From contig JAUXVT010000011.1 of NCBI GenBank assembly GCA_030680405.1, forward strand, positions 1-64,000: a DNA stretch of 64,000 nucleotides. Reading direction: 5' to 3'. Below the pieces are notes generated by a model. It had not been told where the DNA came from. It made no database searches and saw nothing but the letters and a program-made list of their open reading frames with translations. The translations under genes and the position numbers were made by a program. This DNA comes from Thiobacillus sp. (GTDB lineage: Bacteria; Pseudomonadota; Gammaproteobacteria; Burkholderiales; Thiobacillaceae). Shown here piece by piece: positions 8,926 through 18,132 of the stretch. Every line of letters starts with the position of its first letter. Position 1 is the first letter of the stretch.

Positions 8926-10272
8926 TTAAAAAGCGTGCGCGCCATGCGTGCCGAGGCTGTAGATGTACTGCGCATACCACTGGTTCTCGTCCTGTCCCTC
9001 GCTGGCCCGGTCTTTCGTGTATTGCAGGCGCAGGCGCGAGAATTCGGAGGGCGAGTAATCAACCATCAGCGAGTGGCGGGTGGGCTTGTAATCGGGTCGC
9101 GGCAGGTTGGCGTTGTTGAGGCCGTAATCGCGGGAGCCTGGGTCGAGCAGGTCATAGCGATAGCCGGCGCGCCAGCGCGGCATGAACTGGACCACGCCCT
9201 GAGCGTAGCCGCCCCATTGGGTCGCCTGGTACGCGCCGGGACTGCCCGCCCCGCACAGCAAACCGCCTTCACAGCTCAGGCTGCCGTTTTCTTCACGGTG
9301 AAACAACTCGGCGGCAAACTTGAAGTTGTTGACCGTGGAATTGCCCAGCGGCGCCCATTTCCAGACAAAATCGGCCAGCCAGGTTTTGCTGTTGCCGGTG
9401 AATGCGGTGTTCACGCCCACGTCGGCAAAGTCGGCGAGACTGCCGCTGCGTTCGACCGCGCGCGTCGAAAGAAACGACACGCCACTGCGCCAGCTATGCG
9501 AATCGCCGACATCGCCGCCGAAGTGGCCGAACAGGGCATAGCTGCCCACGCCGTTTTCGTTGCGGTCAGTGCCGGGGAAATTTGCGCCGCGTCCGATTTC
9601 GGCGCCCAGCTCGGTGAAGAGATCGGTCGGCGCGACCCACTTCAGTTGCAGGCCGTCGTTGCCGTAGCCTTCGCCGAACAGCGCTTCAACCATCAGACTG
9701 TTGGTGGCGAAATCCCAGGCATGCGGGTGCTGCTCGTTCTGGTAGCCGGTGCCGGAACGGAATCGACCGCCCTTGAGGGTCAAGCCACTGCCCAGTGCCA
9801 GGGTCTGGAACCAGGCTTCTTCCACGCCGACCGTGCCATCGTTCAGCACGGCATTGAAATAGCCGCGGAAATACGGATCGATGTTGGCAGCCAAAACCAG
9901 TTCGCTGTCGTCGACTGAAAATCCGCGGGTGGCACCGCCTGCTGTGCCGTCGGGCAGGAAACCCGTGATGCGGCGCTCGGGCAGGTCTTTCAGGTGGGCA
10001 TAGCCGCCTTGCAGGATGAGCGAGATTTCGGGATTGAAACTGTTGCTGGCGGGTTGCGCGGTTTCGCCCTGGGGTGCTGTGTTGTCGGCTTTCGGCGAGG
10101 CATCCGCGGTTTTCGTTTCGGCTGCCTGCAGGCGCGCTTCCAGCGCCTGGATGCGCACCTCGTAAGCGGTTTTCATTTCTTTCAGCTCGGCGCGCAGGGC
10201 GTCGAGGTCGGCATCGGCATAAGCCGGGAAGGCAGCCGCGAGCGCGGCCACCAGCAGAGTGGTTCGTAACAT
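8926..10272 (-). CDS. Outer-membrane beta-barrel protein with N-terminal coiled coil
   Basis: A 448-aa exported protein: signal peptide ending AYA near residue 19, a heptad coiled coil (about residues 22-55, LRAELKEMKTAYEVRIQALE) as in trimeric or peptidoglycan-contacting porins, a Pro/Ala/Gln linker, then many amphipathic aromatic-rich strands ending in the C-terminal Phe expected of barrel proteins (GAHAF). Its position just before znuA- and znuB-like genes suggests passage of metal across the outer membrane, which is inference. It is not TonB-dependent by any visible plug or TonB box. GGAG precedes the ATG. Confidence 0.78.
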   Translation of the reverse strand: MLRTTLLVAALAAAFPAYADADLDALRAELKEMKTAYEVRIQALEARLQAAETKTADASPKADNTAPQGETAQPASNSFNPEISLILQGGYAHLKDLPERRITGFLPDGTAGGATRGFSVDDSELVLAANIDPYFRGYFNAVLNDGTVGVEEAWFQTLALGSGLTLKGGRFRSGTGYQNEQHPHAWDFATNSLMVEALFGEGYGNDGLQLKWVAPTDLFTELGAEIGRGANFPGTDRNENGVGSYALFGHFGGDVGDSHSWRSGVSFLSTRAVERSGSLADFADVGVNTAFTGNSKTWLADFVWKWAPLGNSTVNNFKFAAELFHREENGSLSCEGGLLCGAGSPGAYQATQWGGYAQGVVQFMPRWRAGYRYDLLDPGSRDYGLNNANLPRPDYKPTRHSLMVDYSPSEFSRLRLQYTKDRASEGQDENQWYAQYIYSLGTHGAHAF

Positions 10273-10336
10273 GGTCTGACTCCGTCAACCTGAGGTGAGC
10301 GCCTGCGCTATCAGTCGGCGCAGGTATTGAAAAAAC

Positions 10337-10642
10337 TCAGCTGTTGGACGGTGCGGGAGGCGCGCGTGCGCAGGCGGGGCGAGGGGCGAGATCGACGCAC
10401 AAGGGCGCGGCGCTGGATGCAATGATGCAGTCGCCGGGTGGAATCGTCAGGACGAGCAGGCTGGGGGCCACAGCAGCGCCCAGCTGCGCTTGCGCGACGC
10501 AGACTTCGCAGGTCTTGTCGGGTAGTGCCGAATCGTGCGCGCGCAGATGGGTGAGCGCATGCGCGAACGCTGCCACCTGACCGAACAGCAGGATCAGTGC
10601 GAACAGCCAGGGAAGCAGGCGGCGCGGGAACATGAACCGCAT
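10337..10642 (-). CDS. DUF2946-like small membrane or exported protein
   Basis: A 101-aa protein with a hydrophobic N-terminal segment (PWLFALILLFGQVAAFAHAL), a CEVC pair near residue 43 and a Pro/Ala-rich tail, as in DUF2946-type proteins found near metal-transport genes. The start at 10642 lies 1 bp past the yidD stop; an alternative ATG is at 10633. It probably belongs to the same transcript as yidD and the COG0523 gene. Function unknown; a metal-linked role is inferred from context only. Confidence 0.6.
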   Translation of the reverse strand: MRFMFPRRLLPWLFALILLFGQVAAFAHALTHLRAHDSALPDKTCEVCVAQAQLGAAVAPSLLVLTIPPGDCIIASSAAPLCVDLAPRPACARAPPAPSNS

Positions 10643-10643
10643 T

Positions 10644-10880
10644 TTACTCGCGCGGCTCGACCGGCGGTACCGGATCGTAGCCATGGTTGCAGCCAGGGCG
10701 GCAGCGGCCGATGCGTTTGGCGGCGAGCCAGCTGCCTTTGATCGCACCGTGCTTTTCGATGGCTTCCTTGCCGTATTCCGAGCAGGTCGGCAGGTAGCGG
10801 CATTGCCGCCCCAGCCACGGCGAGAACGCCAGCTGATATACGCGAATCGCGCCGATGAACAGCTTTTGCGCGAGGTTCAT
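10644..10880 (-). CDS. yidD: Membrane protein insertion efficiency factor YidD
   Basis: A 78-aa protein with the YidD signature: [29 protein letters not shown] and [15 protein letters not shown]. YidD is a small membrane-associated protein that assists YidC/Sec insertion and is normally next to rnpA and yidC. Here it is instead translationally coupled (ATGA) to a COG0523 GTPase gene, so it may be a relocated or second copy. The start at 10880 is the one that gives the family N-terminus. Confidence 0.92.
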   Translation of the reverse strand: MNLAQKLFIGAIRVYQLAFSPWLGRQCRYLPTCSEYGKEAIEKHGAIKGSWLAAKRIGRCRPGCNHGYDPVPPVEPRE

Positions 10881-11974
10881 GCGCGCGCCTCGGCATGGCC
10901 GCGCGCGGCGCCGGTAAAATCGGCCAACAGCTTGGCGACAAACTCGGGTTCGAGGTCGCGCACGATGAACACGAAGCGGCTGCGGTGGTCGTCGTCCGGC
11001 CAAGCGTCGAGCTTCACTTCCGGATACAGCACGTGCTGCACGCCATGCAGCACCACCGGCTGTGGCTCATCCTGCAGATTCACGATGGCCTTGAAGCGCA
11101 GCAGGTTTTCGGCGCGAAACGAGGTGAGCATGGAAAGCGCCGATTGCAGGCCGTAGCGATCAAGCGGCGCGTCGAGCACCACTGAAAACGCCTGGATGCG
11201 TGCGTCGTGCAATGCAGTCCGGGGCTTGCCACCGAGCTTGCTGGCACTGGCGGGCTGGTAGCGCTGCTGTTTCAGCCAGCGCGCGACTTCCAGCGATTGG
11301 GTCGCGGCGTTCCATAGCCCCAGGTTCTGGATCGCCGCCGGATCGAGTTCGCCGTGCGTCACCGGAATGATGTCGGCTGCCGGGTTGAGCGCCGCCAGCC
11401 GTTCGCGCAGGGCGGCGACCGTGTCGGGAGGCGCGAGATCGGTCTTGGTCAGCAGCAGCCGGTCGGCCACCGCTACCTGCTTGACTGCCTCGAAGTGTTG
11501 GTCCAGCTGACCCATGCCGAACAGGGCGTCGACCGTGGTGACCACGCCATCGAGGCGGAAGCGTGCGCGTACCCAATTGTCGTGCAGCAGGTTGTCGAGC
11601 ACCGGCGCCGGGTCGGCGATGCCGGTGGTTTCGATGATGACGCGCTCGAACGCCGGAATGTCGCCCTTCTGCCGCGCCATCCACAGGTTTTTCAGCGTCG
11701 GCGACAGGCTGCCCGAAATCGTGCAGCACACACAGCCGCCCGAGAGCAGCGCCATCGGGCCTTCCATCTTCTGCAGCAGCTGATGGTCGAGCGCGATTTC
11801 GCCAAACTCGTTCATCAGGATCGCCGTGCGCGGCAGCGTGCGCACCAGGTGATTCAATACCGTGGTTTTGCCGCTGCCCAGAAAGCCGGTCAGCAGGGTG
11901 ATTGGCAGCGGGGCATACGACTCCACACGGGCTTCAGCCCGTAGTGGACCGGAGTCCCCTTGTGGGGCATCCAT
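10877..11974 (-). CDS. COG0523 / CobW-type metal-chaperone GTPase
   Basis: A 365-aa G3E GTPase with Walker A GFLGSGKT near residue 32, the metal-binding GGCVCCT motif (CxCC), Walker B region [11 protein letters not shown], the base-recognition motif TKTD, and a C-terminal CobW domain (about 245-350). Members of this family deliver zinc or cobalt, and several are induced by zinc shortage. The start at 11974 has GGAGAGG upstream; an in-frame TTG lies at 11992. It sits 21 bp after the dksA-like gene and overlaps yidD. Confidence 0.92.
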   Translation of the reverse strand: MDAPQGDSGPLRAEARVESYAPLPITLLTGFLGSGKTTVLNHLVRTLPRTAILMNEFGEIALDHQLLQKMEGPMALLSGGCVCCTISGSLSPTLKNLWMARQKGDIPAFERVIIETTGIADPAPVLDNLLHDNWVRARFRLDGVVTTVDALFGMGQLDQHFEAVKQVAVADRLLLTKTDLAPPDTVAALRERLAALNPAADIIPVTHGELDPAAIQNLGLWNAATQSLEVARWLKQQRYQPASASKLGGKPRTALHDARIQAFSVVLDAPLDRYGLQSALSMLTSFRAENLLRFKAIVNLQDEPQPVVLHGVQHVLYPEVKLDAWPDDDHRSRFVFIVRDLEPEFVAKLLADFTGAARGHAEARA

Positions 11975-11995
11975 CTCAGGCGGCCTCTCCAAATT

Positions 11996-12424
11996 TCAGG
12001 CGCGCAGCCTTTCCTTCTTCTCGTGACGCTCCTGCGCCTCGATCGAGTATTCGGCGGTGGGGCGCGCCAGCAGGCGCGGCAGGCCAATGGGGTCACCGGT
12101 TTCCAGGCACCAGCCATACTCGCCGCTGTCGATCCGTTTCAGGGCGGAATTGATTTTTTTCAGCTGCTTGCGTTCGCGGTCGCGCACGCGCTGCTCCAGC
12201 ATGTGTTCCTCTTCCACCGTGGCGCGGTCGTTGGGGTCGGCAAAGTTCTCGTTTTCCTTCAGGGTCGCACCGGTGTCAGCGGCGTTGCTGAGCATCTCGT
12301 CGCGCAGGGCTTCGAGGCGGCTGCGAAAGAACGCCAGCTGGTCAGCATTCATATAGGCGGCAGCCGGCATTTTCAGCAGCGCGGCTTCGGTGAGGGGTTT
12401 GAGGGATTTGGATGAGGCGGGCAT
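11996..12424 (-). CDS. DksA-family transcription factor with degenerate zinc finger
   Basis: DksA proteins enter the RNA polymerase secondary channel and assist ppGpp. The 142-aa protein has the coiled-coil hairpin (about 28-100) with the tip motif FADPNDRA and the C-terminal globular segment GWCLETGDPIGLPRLLARPT. Of the four zinc-finger cysteines only Cys106 remains; the others align with Thr109, Ser127 and Ala130. This matches zinc-independent DksA variants such as P. aeruginosa DksA2. Many betaproteobacterial housekeeping DksA proteins are also cysteine-poor, so this may be the main copy. The start at 12424 has GGAGCG upstream. Confidence 0.9.
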   Translation of the reverse strand: MPASSKSLKPLTEAALLKMPAAAYMNADQLAFFRSRLEALRDEMLSNAADTGATLKENENFADPNDRATVEEEHMLEQRVRDRERKQLKKINSALKRIDSGEYGWCLETGDPIGLPRLLARPTAEYSIEAQERHEKKERLRA

Positions 12425-12586
12425 CGAGGCGCTCCATGAGTCGAACAATGGACAATTTACAGCCGGGTGTGCCGGCGCGAAGAAGGGGGGCAGTCTGAAC
12501 GTCATGCGCCAAAGGTGCAACCCGGCAGCGTGGGAGCGGGCTGGCGCGGTTCGCTACTCCGCCCGTGATTACGCGATAATTAAAAC
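12425..12586. promoter_or_regulatory. Divergent promoter region, dksA-like versus RND operon
   Basis: 162 bp between divergently transcribed genes must hold both promoters. I see no convincing Zur-type palindrome and no strong -35/-10 pair. Confidence 0.35.
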
Positions 12587-13651
12587 ATGAAACCCTTTCT
12601 GACCCTGTGGGCTATTTTTACGCTGCTTGCCGGCTGTGGCCGCGAAGCCGCGCCGCCGCCCGCAGATATCCGGCCGGTACGCGCCGAGCAAGTGGAACCC
12701 ACCCGCGCGAACAGCCAGGGCCGCTATGCCGGCGAAATCCGTGCGCGTTACGAAACTGCCCTGGCTTTCCGTGTGGCAGGACGCGTCAGCGCACGTCAGG
12801 TCGAGGTCGGCACGCAGGTGAAAGCCGGTCAGGTGATCGCCACGCTGGACCCGCAGGATTACGCCCTGGCAGTACGCGCGGCGCAGGCGCAACTCGCCGC
12901 CGCCGAGGCCGAAGCGCAGCTGGCGCACCAGGATTTGCAACGCTTTACTGCGTTGCGCACGCAAAATTTCATTTCCCAGGCCGAGCTCGACCGCCGGCGC
13001 ACCACGGCCGAAGCGGCGCAGGCGCGGGTGCGGCAGCTGCGCGCCGAGGTCGCGCGCCAGGGTAATCAGCAGGCCTACACCCGACTGACCGCGCCGCATG
13101 CCGGGGTGGTGACGGCGATTGCTTTCGAGACCGGCCAGGTGGTGTCGGCCGGGCAGCCGCTGGCGCAGCTGGCGCGCACCGGTGAACTGGAGGCGCGCAT
13201 CGACGTGCCGGAGAACGCCATCAATGACGTGCGCGCGGCCAAAACCCTGACTGTCCGGCTATGGTCGCAGCCGGATAAAACCTACCCGGGACAGTTGCGC
13301 GAACTGTCGCCAATGGCCGACGCGGCCAGCCGTACCTACAGCGCGCGCGTGAGCCTGCTGCAGCCCGATGTCGCGGTGAAACTCGGCATGACCGCCACGG
13401 TGGAGACCAGCCAGGACGCAGCGCCCAGCCTGTCGGTGGCGCAGAGCGCGCTGTTCAGGGTCAACGGCCAGCCCCAGGTCTGGGTGGTCGATCAGAAATC
13501 CCAAAAAGTGGCGGCGCGCAGCGTGCAGCTTGGTGCGCTCAACGGCGAGCGCGCGACGATCGTGTCGGGACTGGCCGCCGGCGAATGGGTGGTGACCGCA
13601 GGCGTGCACAAGCTGGCGCCGGGACAGCAGGTTCGTCTGACACAGCCATGA
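12587..13651 (+). CDS. RND efflux periplasmic adaptor (membrane fusion lipoprotein)
   Basis: A 354-aa adaptor linking an RND pump to an outer-membrane channel. The lipobox LLAGC (Cys17) predicts a lipid-anchored periplasmic protein. The biotinyl-lipoyl half motifs (GRVSARQVEVGTQVKAGQVIA and the AGVVTAIAFETGQVVSAGQ region) flank a coiled-coil hairpin rich in Ala/Glu (about residues 92-150), followed by a beta-barrel and a membrane-proximal domain. It is coupled by ATGA overlap to the pump gene. No TolC-type gene is present. Substrate not predictable. Confidence 0.92.
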   Translation: MKPFLTLWAIFTLLAGCGREAAPPPADIRPVRAEQVEPTRANSQGRYAGEIRARYETALAFRVAGRVSARQVEVGTQVKAGQVIATLDPQDYALAVRAAQAQLAAAEAEAQLAHQDLQRFTALRTQNFISQAELDRRRTTAEAAQARVRQLRAEVARQGNQQAYTRLTAPHAGVVTAIAFETGQVVSAGQPLAQLARTGELEARIDVPENAINDVRAAKTLTVRLWSQPDKTYPGQLRELSPMADAASRTYSARVSLLQPDVAVKLGMTATVETSQDAAPSLSVAQSALFRVNGQPQVWVVDQKSQKVAARSVQLGALNGERATIVSGLAAGEWVVTAGVHKLAPGQQVRLTQP

Positions 13652-16600
13652 GCGACACGCCGCAATTCGTGCCGCCGCCTCACTTTGAACCCAGGCGCGG
13701 CAACCTGTCGCGCTGGGCGATCGAGCACCCGGTGCTGGTGCGCTTTTTCGTGATCCTGATCCTGCTGGTGGGGGTGCGCTCGTATTTCCAGCTGGGCCAG
13801 GCCGAAGATCCCCCGTTCACCTTCAAGACCATGCTGATCCAGGCGCAGTGGCCAGGGGCGACCGCGCAGGAAGTGTCGGAACAGCTGACCGAACGGATCG
13901 AGAAAAAACTGCAGGAAATGCCCGAGCTCGATTACGTGCAGAGCTACGCCAAGCCGGGCGAGACCGCGCTGTTCGTCAACATCAGGGAAACGGTGCGCGG
14001 GCGTGACGTGGCGGAAGCCTGGTACCAGATCCGCAAGAAAATCGGCGACCTGAAACCGCAGCTGCCGCCCGGCGTGCAGGGACCGTTTTTCAACGACGAA
14101 TTCGGCAACACCTTCGGCTCGATTTACGCCTTCACCGGCGACGGCTTCAGCCGTGCCGAGCTGCGCCGCACCGCCGAGGACGTGCAGCGCGAAGTGCGGC
14201 GGCTGCCCCATGTCGGCAAGGTCGAGCTGTTCGGCGTCGTGCCGGAAAAAATCTACATCGAGATTGCCACGCAAAAGCTCGCCACCCTCGGCCTCACCCC
14301 GCAGCAGATCATGCAGGCGGTGCAGGAGCAGAACGGCGTGGTGGCGAATGGCCGGGTGGAGAACGCCGTATTGTCGATCCCGCTCAGGGTGTCGGGGCCG
14401 TATGCCGAGGTCGAGCGCCTGCGCGAAACCATCCTCCGCGTCGGCGCACACAGCCTGCGGCTGGGCGATATTGCCGAGGTGACGCGGCGCTACGAAGATC
14501 CGCCTGCCAGCGAGATTCGCTCGCAGGGTGAACCCGCAGTGCTGCTCGGCGTCTCGCTGGCCGAGGGCGGCGATGTTCTGGCGATGGGGCGCAAGGTTGC
14601 GGCCGCGATGGCCGCGCTGCAGAAAACCCTGCCGCTGGGCCTGGAAATCCGGCAGATTCACGACCAGCCGGGCATCGTTGAGCGCGCGGTCAGTCTCTTC
14701 ATGCAAAGCTTCCTCGAGGCCGTCGCCATCGTGCTGGCGGTGACCTTCCTGGCGCTGAAATGGCGCGCCGGGCTGGTGGTGGCGCTCTCCATTCCGGTGG
14801 TGCTGGCGATCACCTTCACCGCGATGTGGCTGTTCAACATCGATCTGCACCGCATCTCCACCGGTGCACTCATCATCGCGCTCGGCCTGCTGGTGGACGA
14901 CGCCATCATCGCGGTGGAAATGATGGCGCACAAACTCGAGGCGGGGTGGGGGCGCTTCGAGGCGGCCACCTATGCCTTCCAGTCCACCGCCTTTCCCATG
15001 CTCACCGGCACCTTGCTGACGGCCACCGCGTTTCTGCCGATTGCGCTCGCCAAGTCGATGGTGGGCGAATATACCTTCGCGATTTTTGCGGTGACGACGA
15101 TCGCGCTGTTGTCATCCTGGCTGGTGGCGGTGATCGTCACGCCTTACTTCGGCTATATGCTGCTGAAGCCAACCCATCACGTGACCGATGAAAACGCCGC
15201 CTACCTGACGCCGTTTTACCGGCGTTTTCGTGCCGCGGTGACATGGTGCGTGTCGCATCGCTGGACGGTGATTGCACTCACCATCGTCGCACTAGTCATC
15301 GGCCTGGCGGCGATGCAGCGGGTCGAGAAACAGTTTTTCCCGCAGTCCGACCGCCTTGAAATTCTGGTCGAACTGTGGCTGCCGGAAGGCGCCTCGATTG
15401 AGGCCACCCACGCAGAGGCAGTCAAGCTCGAAACCCTGTTGCGGCAGGACAAGGACGTGGCGCACGTGCTCAACTATATCGGCCAGGGTGCGCCGCGCTT
15501 CGTGCTGGGGCTGGACCAGCGCCTGGCCAGCCGAAATTTTGCACAGATGGTGGTGATTGCAAAGGATGTGGCGGCGCGCGAACGCGAAATTGCCCGCATC
15601 CGCCAGCTGTTCGAGACCGATTTCCCCAACGTGCGCGGGCGCGCGGTGCGCTTTGAATACGGCCCGCCGGCGGGTTACCCGGTGCAGTACCGGCTTTCCG
15701 GCAGCGACATTCCAAGGCTGAAAAGCGAGGCCGAAGCATTGCGCAAGATCCTCGCCGCGCAGCCGCAGGTCACGGCGGTGAACCTGGACTGGAACGGGCA
15801 GTCGTTGGCGGTCAAGGCTCAGCTCGACCAGGACAAGCTCAAGGCGCTGGGCCTGAGCTCGGACGAAGTCGGACGGCAGGTGGCGCTGCAGCTGTCGGGC
15901 GCCACCGTCACCCAGCTCCGCGAGAACGATCTCCTGATCGACGTGGTGCTGCGCACGCCGCGCAACGAACACCGCGACGTCGATGCGCTGACGTCCCTGC
16001 TGATCGGCAGCTTCAACGGGAAGAGCGTGACGCTGGGGCAGATCGCCAATTTCAAGCCGGTGTTCGAGGACGGCGTGATCTGGCGGCGCAACCGTCTGCC
16101 GACCATTGCCGTGCGCGGCGACCCGATTGGAAACACCCAGCCGGCGACGATCATCGCCGCCATCGCGCCGCAGGTGGCCGCCTTCAAGGCCCAGCTGCCG
16201 CCCGGCTTCCGCCTGGAGATCGGCGGCCCGGTGGAAAGCAGCGCCAAGGCGAATACGGCGATCGGTGCGTCATGGCCGCTGATCATGATCACCACGCTGA
16301 CCCTGCTGATGCTGCAGCTCGGCAGTTTTTCGCGTTCGCTGCTGGTGGTGCTGACCGCGCCGCTGGGCCTCATCGGGGTGGCGATCGCGCTGCTGGTGAG
16401 CGGGCATCCGATGGGGTTTGTCGCGCTGCTGGGGATCATTTCGCTGGCCGGCATGATCATGCGCAACGCGGTGATTCTGGTCGATCAGATCCGCCAGGAC
16501 ATCGCACGCGGCCTGTCGCAGTGGGATGCCGTCATCGAGTCGACGGTGCGGCGCATGCGCCCGATCAGCCTGACTGCCGCGGCGGCAGTGCTGGCGATGA

Positions 16601-16734
16601 TTCCGCTGTCGCGCTCGATTTTCTGGGGGCCGATGGCGGTGGCCGTGATGGGCGGGCTGATTGCGGCAACCTTCCTCACGCTGTTTTTCCTGCCGGCCTT
16701 GTATGCGGCATGGTTTCGCGTGAAGAGCGAGTAG
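13648..16734 (+). CDS. RND-type multidrug/solute efflux permease
   Basis: A 1028-aa inner-membrane transporter of the HAE1/AcrB class, with two six-helix blocks each followed by a large periplasmic domain. The proton-relay acidic pair is in GLLVDDAIIAVE near residue 418, and the family motif GxxxRxRPI-like RRMRPISLTAAA is near residue 970. The start at 13648 overlaps the adaptor stop (ATGA), so the two are stoichiometrically coupled. Length is typical. Substrate range cannot be read from sequence. Confidence 0.95.
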   Translation: MSDTPQFVPPPHFEPRRGNLSRWAIEHPVLVRFFVILILLVGVRSYFQLGQAEDPPFTFKTMLIQAQWPGATAQEVSEQLTERIEKKLQEMPELDYVQSYAKPGETALFVNIRETVRGRDVAEAWYQIRKKIGDLKPQLPPGVQGPFFNDEFGNTFGSIYAFTGDGFSRAELRRTAEDVQREVRRLPHVGKVELFGVVPEKIYIEIATQKLATLGLTPQQIMQAVQEQNGVVANGRVENAVLSIPLRVSGPYAEVERLRETILRVGAHSLRLGDIAEVTRRYEDPPASEIRSQGEPAVLLGVSLAEGGDVLAMGRKVAAAMAALQKTLPLGLEIRQIHDQPGIVERAVSLFMQSFLEAVAIVLAVTFLALKWRAGLVVALSIPVVLAITFTAMWLFNIDLHRISTGALIIALGLLVDDAIIAVEMMAHKLEAGWGRFEAATYAFQSTAFPMLTGTLLTATAFLPIALAKSMVGEYTFAIFAVTTIALLSSWLVAVIVTPYFGYMLLKPTHHVTDENAAYLTPFYRRFRAAVTWCVSHRWTVIALTIVALVIGLAAMQRVEKQFFPQSDRLEILVELWLPEGASIEATHAEAVKLETLLRQDKDVAHVLNYIGQGAPRFVLGLDQRLASRNFAQMVVIAKDVAAREREIARIRQLFETDFPNVRGRAVRFEYGPPAGYPVQYRLSGSDIPRLKSEAEALRKILAAQPQVTAVNLDWNGQSLAVKAQLDQDKLKALGLSSDEVGRQVALQLSGATVTQLRENDLLIDVVLRTPRNEHRDVDALTSLLIGSFNGKSVTLGQIANFKPVFEDGVIWRRNRLPTIAVRGDPIGNTQPATIIAAIAPQVAAFKAQLPPGFRLEIGGPVESSAKANTAIGASWPLIMITTLTLLMLQLGSFSRSLLVVLTAPLGLIGVAIALLVSGHPMGFVALLGIISLAGMIMRNAVILVDQIRQDIARGLSQWDAVIESTVRRMRPISLTAAAAVLAMIPLSRSIFWGPMAVAVMGGLIAATFLTLFFLPALYAAWFRVKSE

Positions 16735-16767
16735 CAAGGTACAGGATTCAAGTTGCAAGGAGGTCTC

Positions 16768-17322
16768 ATGAAGGCGATCGGGATTGGGCTTGTGCTGTTG
16801 TTGGGTGGCTGTGCGGGATTGGAGTCGGCTGATCCGGCTTCGCCGTATTACGCCTATTCGACGGGTTGGATGGTGCAGCTGAATCGGCCGCTGACGATTC
16901 CGGCGGACGCCGCGACGGTGCGTTTGCAATACGGCCATATCGTGCCGCGCAACAGCGTGCAGGAGCACGATCCGTTCTGTGTGGTGGAACTCGATACGGT
17001 GCGTGCCGAGCCGCAGACGCTGCAGCCGGGTCGCTTCGAGGTGTGGCGGGTGACGCGCAGCGTCAGCCCGATCACCGCCGCGGTGAAGTCGCCGCTGATC
17101 AAGACGCGTCATGGCGACGACGATGGCGATCCGAGCTTTCTGTATTTCATCACAGAGTTCTGCCTGCGTGATGCGAATCAGCCGAACCTGCGCGGCATGC
17201 GCTGCGCCTGGAACCAGATGGCGCCCGGCAACCGGGCGCTGATGCGCCATCTCGCGCTGGATGAAATACGCCAAGCGCTGGGCGGCTGGATGACGCTGAT
17301 TCCCCCGAAGGAGAGGATATGA
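16768..17322 (+). CDS. Conserved lipoprotein of unknown function
   Basis: A 184-aa protein with a lipobox LLGGC (Cys about 17), so periplasmic and lipid-anchored. The mature part has conserved-looking aromatic residues and four further cysteines, which could form disulfides. The start at 16768 has AAGGAGG 5 bases upstream. It follows the RND pump by 33 bp and overlaps the PPK2 gene (ATGA), so it may be part of either unit. I do not recognise the family. Confidence 0.72.
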   Translation: MKAIGIGLVLLLGGCAGLESADPASPYYAYSTGWMVQLNRPLTIPADAATVRLQYGHIVPRNSVQEHDPFCVVELDTVRAEPQTLQPGRFEVWRVTRSVSPITAAVKSPLIKTRHGDDDGDPSFLYFITEFCLRDANQPNLRGMRCAWNQMAPGNRALMRHLALDEIRQALGGWMTLIPPKERI

Positions 17323-18128
17323 AACCTGCCGATACCCGTATTGCACCCGACACCAAGGTCAGGCTGTCGAACTGGGATGCCGACGATGACGACATCATCG
17401 GCAAGGACAAGTCCGATGCGCGCGAGCGCCTGGACGAATACCGCGCGCGGCTGGAAACGCTGCAGGAACTGCTGTACGCCGAGGGCAAAAACAAGCTGCT
17501 GATCGTATTGCAGGCGATGGACACCGCGGGCAAGGATTCCACCATTCGCCACGTGTTTCAGGGCGTCGACCCGCTGGGGGTGAGGGTGGTGGGCTTCAAG
17601 ACGCCGACGCCACATGAACTGGCGCGCGACTATCTGTGGCGGGTGCATCACCATGTGCCGGGTGCCGGTGAAATCGCCATCTTCAACCGCTCGCACTACG
17701 AGGATGTGCTGATCACCCGCGTTAACGGCTGGATCGATGCCGCCGAATGCAAGCGCCGCTATCGCCAGATCAACGATTTCGAACGCCTGCTGGCGGAAAC
17801 CGGCACGACGATCCTGAAGTTTTATCTGCACATCACCCGGGACGAGCAGAAAAAACGTCTGGAAGAGCGCCGCGATACCCCGGAAAAGCAGTGGAAATTC
17901 CAGCCGGGCGATCTTTCCGTGCGCGAGCAGTGGGACGACTACATGGAAGCCTACGAGACGGCGCTGTCCGCCACTAGCACGGCGCATGCGCCCTGGCACG
18001 TGATCCCAGCCAACAGCAATCTGGCGCGCAACCTGATGGTTTCCCGCCTGCTGATCGAGGCGCTGGAAGGGCTGAAGATGCGCTATCCGGAGCCGGTGGA
18101 AGGGGTTGCCGACACCGTGATTGTCTGA
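17319..18128 (+). CDS. Polyphosphate kinase 2 family protein
   Basis: A 269-aa PPK2 enzyme, which transfers phosphate between polyphosphate and nucleotides. Visible are Walker A-like AMDTAGKDSTIRH near residue 65, the lid region with YLWRVHHHVPGAGEIAIFNRSHYEDV (Walker B-type FNRSHYEDV), and KFYLHITRDEQKKRLEERRDTP. The single-domain length fits class I or III PPK2; which nucleotide is used is not decided. It is translationally coupled to the preceding lipoprotein. Confidence 0.93.
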   Translation: MKPADTRIAPDTKVRLSNWDADDDDIIGKDKSDARERLDEYRARLETLQELLYAEGKNKLLIVLQAMDTAGKDSTIRHVFQGVDPLGVRVVGFKTPTPHELARDYLWRVHHHVPGAGEIAIFNRSHYEDVLITRVNGWIDAAECKRRYRQINDFERLLAETGTTILKFYLHITRDEQKKRLEERRDTPEKQWKFQPGDLSVREQWDDYMEAYETALSATSTAHAPWHVIPANSNLARNLMVSRLLIEALEGLKMRYPEPVEGVADTVIV

Positions 18129-18132
18129 AGGT

